Below are positions 14,444-19,394 of a stretch of 19,394 nucleotides of DNA, one piece after another. Origin of the DNA: JAZKFP01 sp040386355 (lineage in GTDB: Bacteria; Pseudomonadota; Gammaproteobacteria; Pseudomonadales; UBA6940); the NCBI GenBank assembly GCA_040386355.1, contig JAZKFP010000239.1:1-19394 (forward strand), in the 5' to 3' direction. A program made the translations under genes and the position numbers. Numbering within the stretch: the first letter of the stretch is position 1; each line of letters begins with the position of its first letter. Below the pieces are notes generated by a model. That model worked only from the letters and a program-made list of their open reading frames with translations. It searched no databases and had not been told where the DNA came from.

Positions 14444-17400
14444 CTAGCGAATTGGTGGAATGGATAATAGAAAATTACTCCAATCTTGCGGTACAGCAAT
14501 ACCACTAATAATTGGAAAATACAGGATAAAAAATAAAGCTGAAAAAACAACAACAGTTCCAGATAGATATTTAATCTTTGGAAAGACATTGTGTAAGCGC
14601 CGTTCCATTTGACGGATAAACCATACTAGAGCCAAAATAATAAAGGGTACAGTTGCAAAAAAATGGTAGATGAAAACAAGTTTTCTAGGAATTAATGCCC
14701 AGGGTAAAAATTGCGCTAAACCTGAAATTAAAATAAAACCGAGTGCAAATGACACATGTTTTTTAAAGGCCGATTGAATTGCAGCCCATCCAGCGATAAT
14801 GAAAGCTATCGAGCCTATGTACCAAATTATCGGATTACCAAACGCAATAATATTCGAAGTCAAACCCGACATAAACCATTGACTGTTTACGTAGTAGGCA
14901 ATGGGTGTAAGCATAAATGGCCACTCGTACCACTGCGAACTAAATGGGTGAGATGCAGTAACATTTTTATGATAATCCCACATATGCAGTTGGCTTTTCC
15001 ATACTTCATCAAGTCCGGTTTGCGTGACAGTTAAATGCGGCCAATAGGCTAAACACATAATGATAATTGGTAAAATAACAAATCCACAAAAACCGAAAGC
15101 AATGGATTGTGTCAACCAATTAAAATAATTTTTATGAAATTGTTTATTGTTTTTAGTATGAGAAATTTTGAATTGACGTGATAATTGCCACATGTAAAGT
15201 AAAGCAAAGCCAACGCCGGCATAGAGTACAATCCATTTACTGGCTACGCCTAAACCAAAAAACAAACCTCCCAATAAGACGGTGTTACGATCTAATTTCC
15301 AATTGTGTTTGCTTGGCTCGTGTTGTAAAAAACATAATAAATAGTAAGAACTACACAAAATAAAAAACACACCGTAGGTGTCAATTGTTGCAATTCGAGT
15401 TTGTGTAAAGTGCATAAAATCAAACGCTAATAAAGCAGTGGCAACGAGTGCGTATCGATTTGAATAAAATAAACGCCGGGTGATTGCAAAAAAAACTGGT
15501 AACATTAAAACACCAAATAAAACTCCCATGAAACGAAATCCAAATGGATTCATTCCAAACAGTTTAATACCGCCAGCAATAATTATTTTACCAAGAGGCG
15601 GGTGCGTATTTTCAGTAGCGTCAATGCCATGAATGATTTCCCATGCACTGCGTGCATGATAGATTTCATCAAAATACATACCATTTTTATGGGTCGCAAA
15701 TTTAATAGCACTGGATGGCTCATCAATAATTGCCTGTGCGTCCGATGGCCCTTGAATATGTTGCAATCCTATACGCTGTCCCGCCGGATCTCGAATAATT
15801 AGTTCGTGTAAATCTAAATTACCAGAAATATTTTGAATTTTAATATATCGAAATTGCTGATCAATGAAAACTTGGCGCCAACGAAATTCTGCAAATGCAT
15901 CTGTTTCCGATAATTCAATACTTTTATTCCAATCAACACCATCTTCTGAAAATTCAACTTTATAATTTCCTGTACCTAAACCATGAAACCATTCAACGAC
16001 TGAGATAGTTTGAGGATCAGTCATATTGAATAGTGCGGCTTCTGAATTAGGTAAGGGCTTCCAAAATGTTTTAGGAGTTTTCAAAGAGCCTAATCCGCTA
16101 AAAGCAATGATCGCGTACAATACGCAGATCATAATTAATTGAAGATAAGTTCTGCGTGTTAAGGGCGGTAGTAATGAGGAGGTCAAATCATGATCCATAA
16201 GAAAATTTGATGGTGAAGAGTAAGGTATGATTTCTAAACGAACGATATTTTGGCGCTTAAAAATATCCCAACCTAAATATAAAACGTAACTTAATAAGCT
16301 TACATTAATGAAAGAAACACTAAGCAAATAAAGATTATTGTAAGGCACTAAGGATGTATTAAATCGAGTCATATAATCGAGCGTAATAAGTGTATTTAAA
16401 AAGCTCGATACGCTAACAGCTATTGCCATCCATAACAAACGTCGATCTTGAATCCAAATAAAAGTAATAAATCCAAGGAGCGCTGCTGGAAATAAATAAC
16501 GTTCATGCATCTTTGGACCAACAACAAAAAATAAAATATAAATTGCAAAGGCTGAAAATAAATAGCTGCCTGAAGCTTTTTTTGTTAGTGCGAGCCAGCA
16601 AATAAAAAATAATCCAAGCGTTACTAAAAACCAACTCCAGTAGTCGCTAGGTAAACCTAAAAAAAGTGTTTCGGTTGCTAACCAATTTGCATCAAGTAAT
16701 GCATACAAGTTAAATGCATTTAAGGTTATGTAGTTGTAATTTCCTAAGGTGTTGCTGTATAGGCTAAAAATCCAAAACGGATCTTGGTTCCAAGCAAAAG
16801 GCAAAATAAGAATTATGCCAGCACTCACACCAACGATCGTTGCAGTAAAACGTATTTTCCAGGTGGGCATTTTCCATAATACGATTAATACCAGAGGGCC
16901 AATTAATAATGCCTGTGGTTTTAGCAATACCGCTACCGTATATAGTACCGCTGCGAAAATATAACGTCGATTTTCTATGTGAATGAGCGCAAGACCAACC
17001 ACGAGTGTAAATATACTATCGACTTGTCCCCATACTGAAGAATTTAAAAACACTAACGGATTAAATAACCACAATAAAGCTGCGAGACGACCATAAAAAA
17101 AATAATTATTTTTATTCGGGTATTTTACTGAGTATAACAGCCACATACTCAGAAGATCAGCAAGAATAGCCGGGGATTTTAAAAGCATTAAAAAACTTTT
17201 GGATTCAAATCCAAAATTTAAATGCTGTGAAATGAAACCAATTATCCATAAAAAATACATGTATCCAGGTGGATAATCAGCAAAATGATCAGGGCGATAA
17301 AATTTCGCTGCGCCTAATTGATTAAGATTCGCAGCCCAAGCAGTGAATGTTTTTATGTCAGGTGTATAACCATAATAATATGCGGCCAACCAAAGTTTTA

Positions 17401-18166
17401 TGGGTAAAACCACAAGGGCGGCAATACTTAAGCAAAACCGAAAAGAAAAATGCATAAGTTTGGAAGGTTGACGACTTAAAATAAAACCCATCATCAAAAA
17501 ACTGATGCTAATTAAAATTGTAAATCCATGCAGCATGGAATCGCTACTGCTCAGTTGTAATTCAGGTTCTTCAATAACAAGTGGAGCTGGAGCATTTAAA
17601 GCCATTTTTGGAGCGCCGTAGGGGGGAGCATTTACCACTTTAACTTCCAAACCATCAAACCAGACTTTGCCTGAGTTGGTAGAGCCGTAAAAACCTAGCC
17701 GTGCCGCAAAATCAAGTTCCAGCTGGTCATACGCAGTTTTGCCGTACACCTGAATTTTCTGCCAATCTTGTGTACCGCGAATATCAGGTGAATGTTCAAC
17801 CGAACCCATCACACTAATATGTGCGCCAACCTGATTGGTACCCACATCTTCCGTTTTTATCCAAGCAGAAAAGGCATACCAGGTATTAGGTTTTACTTTA
17901 ATGGTCTGTTGAATGCGGGTGTCATCAGAATTGCTCACTTCTAAATAAAAAGAACGTGTGCCATCTTTAAAAACGATGTCATCGGGAATAACGGTAATGC
18001 TGTTAGTTTCTTCCCAGTGATGCAATTGCCACTGTTCAGGAAATAATAAAACGGTTTTTTCTTCAAAGCTGGCGTTGCGGGATAGATTTTCTTCAGCGTA
18101 AACCGTACGCATTAAAATGAATAAAATACCGAGAATGCAAAAAAGAAAATGTAACGTTTTTTTCAT
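14444..18166 (-). CDS. Double GT-C membrane glycosyltransferase with carbohydrate-binding domains (PMT/GT39-like C-terminal half)
   Basis: This is a 1240-aa inner-membrane protein. Residues 1-24 are a signal peptide (VYA-EE). Residues 25-178 form a beta-rich domain like the CBM4/9 group (NLSRNASFEE to VWFDGLEVKVV). From about 213 to 640 runs a first multi-helix GT-C core, with Asp270 in YTPDIKTF and DYPPGYMYFLW as likely active loops. Residues about 700-800 form a second binding-like or discoidin-like domain (YKVEFSEDGVDWNKS, FRYIKIQNISGNLDLHEL). From about 815 a second GT-C core has protein-O-mannosyltransferase marks: FDEIYHAR with Asp833-Glu834, NTHPPLGK with His855, and a four-helix C-terminus. 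It would transfer sugars from polyprenyl-phosphate on the periplasmic face. Two cores in one chain imply two transfers or one dead core. It is divergent from the GtrB-like gene, its likely donor supplier. Confidence 0.82.
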   Translation of the reverse strand: MKKTLHFLFCILGILFILMRTVYAEENLSRNASFEEKTVLLFPEQWQLHHWEETNSITVIPDDIVFKDGTRSFYLEVSNSDDTRIQQTIKVKPNTWYAFSAWIKTEDVGTNQVGAHISVMGSVEHSPDIRGTQDWQKIQVYGKTAYDQLELDFAARLGFYGSTNSGKVWFDGLEVKVVNAPPYGAPKMALNAPAPLVIEEPELQLSSSDSMLHGFTILISISFLMMGFILSRQPSKLMHFSFRFCLSIAALVVLPIKLWLAAYYYGYTPDIKTFTAWAANLNQLGAAKFYRPDHFADYPPGYMYFLWIIGFISQHLNFGFESKSFLMLLKSPAILADLLSMWLLYSVKYPNKNNYFFYGRLAALLWLFNPLVFLNSSVWGQVDSIFTLVVGLALIHIENRRYIFAAVLYTVAVLLKPQALLIGPLVLIVLWKMPTWKIRFTATIVGVSAGIILILPFAWNQDPFWIFSLYSNTLGNYNYITLNAFNLYALLDANWLATETLFLGLPSDYWSWFLVTLGLFFICWLALTKKASGSYLFSAFAIYILFFVVGPKMHERYLFPAALLGFITFIWIQDRRLLWMAIAVSVSSFLNTLITLDYMTRFNTSLVPYNNLYLLSVSFINVSLLSYVLYLGWDIFKRQNIVRLEIIPYSSPSNFLMDHDLTSSLLPPLTRRTYLQLIMICVLYAIIAFSGLGSLKTPKTFWKPLPNSEAALFNMTDPQTISVVEWFHGLGTGNYKVEFSEDGVDWNKSIELSETDAFAEFRWRQVFIDQQFRYIKIQNISGNLDLHELIIRDPAGQRIGLQHIQGPSDAQAIIDEPSSAIKFATHKNGMYFDEIYHARSAWEIIHGIDATENTHPPLGKIIIAGGIKLFGMNPFGFRFMGVLFGVLMLPVFFAITRRLFYSNRYALVATALLAFDFMHFTQTRIATIDTYGVFFILCSSYYLLCFLQHEPSKHNWKLDRNTVLLGGLFFGLGVASKWIVLYAGVGFALLYMWQLSRQFKISHTKNNKQFHKNYFNWLTQSIAFGFCGFVILPIIIMCLAYWPHLTVTQTGLDEVWKSQLHMWDYHKNVTASHPFSSQWYEWPFMLTPIAYYVNSQWFMSGLTSNIIAFGNPIIWYIGSIAFIIAGWAAIQSAFKKHVSFALGFILISGLAQFLPWALIPRKLVFIYHFFATVPFIILALVWFIRQMERRLHNVFPKIKYLSGTVVVFSALFFILYFPIISGIAVPQDWSNFLLSIPPIR

Positions 18167-18278
18167 ACATTATTTTTCGTATTGGCTTAATGTCACTACA
18201 CTAATGAATAAAAATCAGTATAGCGTTGAAGATGCAGTTCAACCTTATGGAAGAGCGATCTAAGTTAAAGGACTTAAA

Positions 18279-19226
18279 ATGCACCCACTTCTTTCAATTG
18301 TGATTCCTTGCTACAACGAAGAAGCAGTATTAGACGAGGCCTGGAAACGTCTATGTGCATTACGTAATCAATTAGAAAATATGCGCGTGGAATTTATCTT
18401 TGTTAATGACGGAAGCAAAGATAAAACGCATGAAAAATTACTGAATTTGCAGGAATTCGATGCAGATATTCGTGTTTTAAAATTTGCACGTAATTTTGGG
18501 CATCAAATTGCAGTTACAGCAGGTATTGATGCGGCCTCGGGGGATGCAGTGGTACTAATTGACGCTGATCTGCAAGATCCACCAGAAATTATTTTGGAGA
18601 TGATTCAGTTATGGCGCAATGGCTATCAGGTTGTATACGGTACACGTGTGGATCGTCCTGGTGAATCATTTTTTAAACTAATTACTGCGCGGCTATTTTA
18701 TCGAATATTAAATCAACTGTCGGATATTCCAATTCCTTTAGATACGGGTGACTTTCGATTAATGGATCGAAAAATTATTGAAGTGATGAAAGCAATGCCA
18801 GAACACGATCGTTTTGTTCGAGGTTTAGTCAGTTGGGTAGGGTTTAAACAAGTTGCATTGCCATATCGCCGTGAAAAACGTTTTGCTGGTGAAAGCAAAT
18901 ATCCGTTGGCAAAAATGATCCGATTTGCGACTGATGGACTTTTTTCTTTTTCCAGCAAGCCGCTGCAATTAGCAACCAAATTTGGATTGTTAACATCGTG
19001 CATTGCTTTTTTAGGGATTATTAATACTTTCATAGTTCGGTTAACTACCGATAACTGGGTTCCGGGTTGGGCAGAAATTATGACAGCGACACTGTTTATT
19101 GGTGGCGTTCAATTAATTTGCGTCGGCATTTTAGGAGAATATGTCGGACGGATTTACACTGAAGTGAAAAAACGACCTTTGTATGTTGTTCAAGATAAGA
19201 TTGGTTTTGAAAATAAAGAAGAATAA
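18279..19226 (+). CDS. GtrB/DPM1-type polyprenyl-phosphate glycosyltransferase
   Basis: This is a 315-aa GT2 enzyme that charges undecaprenyl phosphate with a sugar from a nucleotide donor on the cytoplasmic face. Motifs are LSIVIPCYNEE, VNDGSKDKT, the metal-binding DADLQDPPE, TGDFRLMDR and the family's RFAGESKYPL. Two C-terminal membrane helices (about 230-250 and 265-285) end in GEYVGRIYTEVKKRPLY, as in bactoprenol glucosyltransferases such as GtrB. The ATG is preceded by AAAGGA with 6 nt spacing. It is divergent from the large GT-C enzyme across 112 bp, and the two probably share a regulatory region. With the GtrA-like gene at 6932-7363 they would complete a charge-flip-transfer set. Which sugar it uses is not readable from motifs. 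Confidence 0.9.
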   Translation: MHPLLSIVIPCYNEEAVLDEAWKRLCALRNQLENMRVEFIFVNDGSKDKTHEKLLNLQEFDADIRVLKFARNFGHQIAVTAGIDAASGDAVVLIDADLQDPPEIILEMIQLWRNGYQVVYGTRVDRPGESFFKLITARLFYRILNQLSDIPIPLDTGDFRLMDRKIIEVMKAMPEHDRFVRGLVSWVGFKQVALPYRREKRFAGESKYPLAKMIRFATDGLFSFSSKPLQLATKFGLLTSCIAFLGIINTFIVRLTTDNWVPGWAEIMTATLFIGGVQLICVGILGEYVGRIYTEVKKRPLYVVQDKIGFENKEE

Positions 19227-19342
19227 ATTTTTTTCTTGAAAAAAGGCATTGTTGCATTATCGCCATTTTCAAAATAGCCAGTTAGTCTAAGTGCCAATAA
19301 ACCGTAGACGTTTTCTAATTTAATTATTGCTACCCCGGCGTC

Positions 19343-19362
19343 ATTCCCGCGAAGGCGGGAAT
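19343..19362. repeat. REP-like palindrome
   Basis: ATTCCCGC and GCGGGAAT form a perfect 8-bp stem around GAAG, set in GTCATTCCCGCGAAGGCGGG, a motif dispersed in many proteobacterial genomes. It lies 117 nt after the gtrB-like stop and could also act as a transcript-stabilising stem. No T-run follows, so it is not a standard terminator. The rest of 19227-19394 shows nothing else I can name. Confidence 0.7.
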
Positions 19363-19394
19363 CCAGGTAAGTTGAAATCTTAAAGAACCCGTCA

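Noticed and set aside
19230..19248. Terminator after the gtrB-like gene (T-run, CTTG, A-run)
   Set aside because: The stem would be all A-T with no GC base and no trailing T-run on the + strand, too weak to call.

Overview
The window is AT-rich, gene-dense bacterial DNA with the look of a gammaproteobacterium, probably of the Legionella/Coxiella side of the order Legionellales. The pointers are the low-GC codon use and a heavy-metal RND operon laid out like Legionella helCBA. The organism assignment is inference; no rRNA, tRNA or housekeeping marker is present to fix it.

Region 1 (123-6963, all +): a compact operon-like run. It holds a glutamine-dependent asparagine-synthase-type amidotransferase, an acyl carrier protein, an AMP-forming acyl/amino-acid ligase, an NAD-synthetase-like amidating enzyme and two alpha/beta hydrolases, one lacking the usual nucleophile and one with Cys in its place. 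The protein types resemble the accessory set found beside exosortase A (XrtA) and polysaccharide loci, but no exosortase, PEP-CTERM protein or polysaccharide gene is in view. The simplest reading is a carrier-protein-linked small-molecule pathway with two ATP-dependent amidation steps. A 219-bp repeat sits between the amidotransferase and the carrier-protein gene.

Region 2 (6932-8040): a convergent gtrA-type membrane gene, then about 680 bp without a credible gene. That gap is packed with nested inverted repeats: a perfect 29-bp inverted pair 264 bp apart, a 126-bp mini-element with terminal inverted repeats, a strong hairpin, and a shortened copy of the 219-bp repeat.

Region 3 (8041-14206, +): a monovalent copper/silver efflux operon. 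A small secreted CxxC-x4-CxxC protein precedes an outer-membrane channel, a periplasmic adaptor and an RND pump, the last three joined by ATGA overlaps. The pump keeps the three methionines of E. coli CusA at the same residue numbers (573, 623, 672). The operon is bracketed by two same-orientation copies of the repeat, and the downstream copy supplies the last codons and stop of the pump gene.

Region 4 (14444-19226): a 1240-residue membrane glycosyltransferase (-) carrying two GT-C cores and two carbohydrate-binding-like domains, divergent from a GtrB/DPM1-type polyprenyl-phosphate glycosyltransferase (+). Together with the gtrA gene on the far side of the copper operon these could form a GtrA/GtrB/GT-C glycosylation system: GtrB charges the lipid carrier, GtrA flips it, and the GT-C enzyme transfers the sugar outside the membrane. 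The right edge carries a REP-like palindrome.

Three starts are moved from the longest open frame: the amidotransferase to GTG 123, so that the catalytic Cys is residue 2; the carrier protein to ATG 2374; and the Cys-rich protein to ATG 8041. The main points for a second look are the amidation operon, the TIR-bounded repeat family with possible outward -10 elements, and the double GT-C enzyme.
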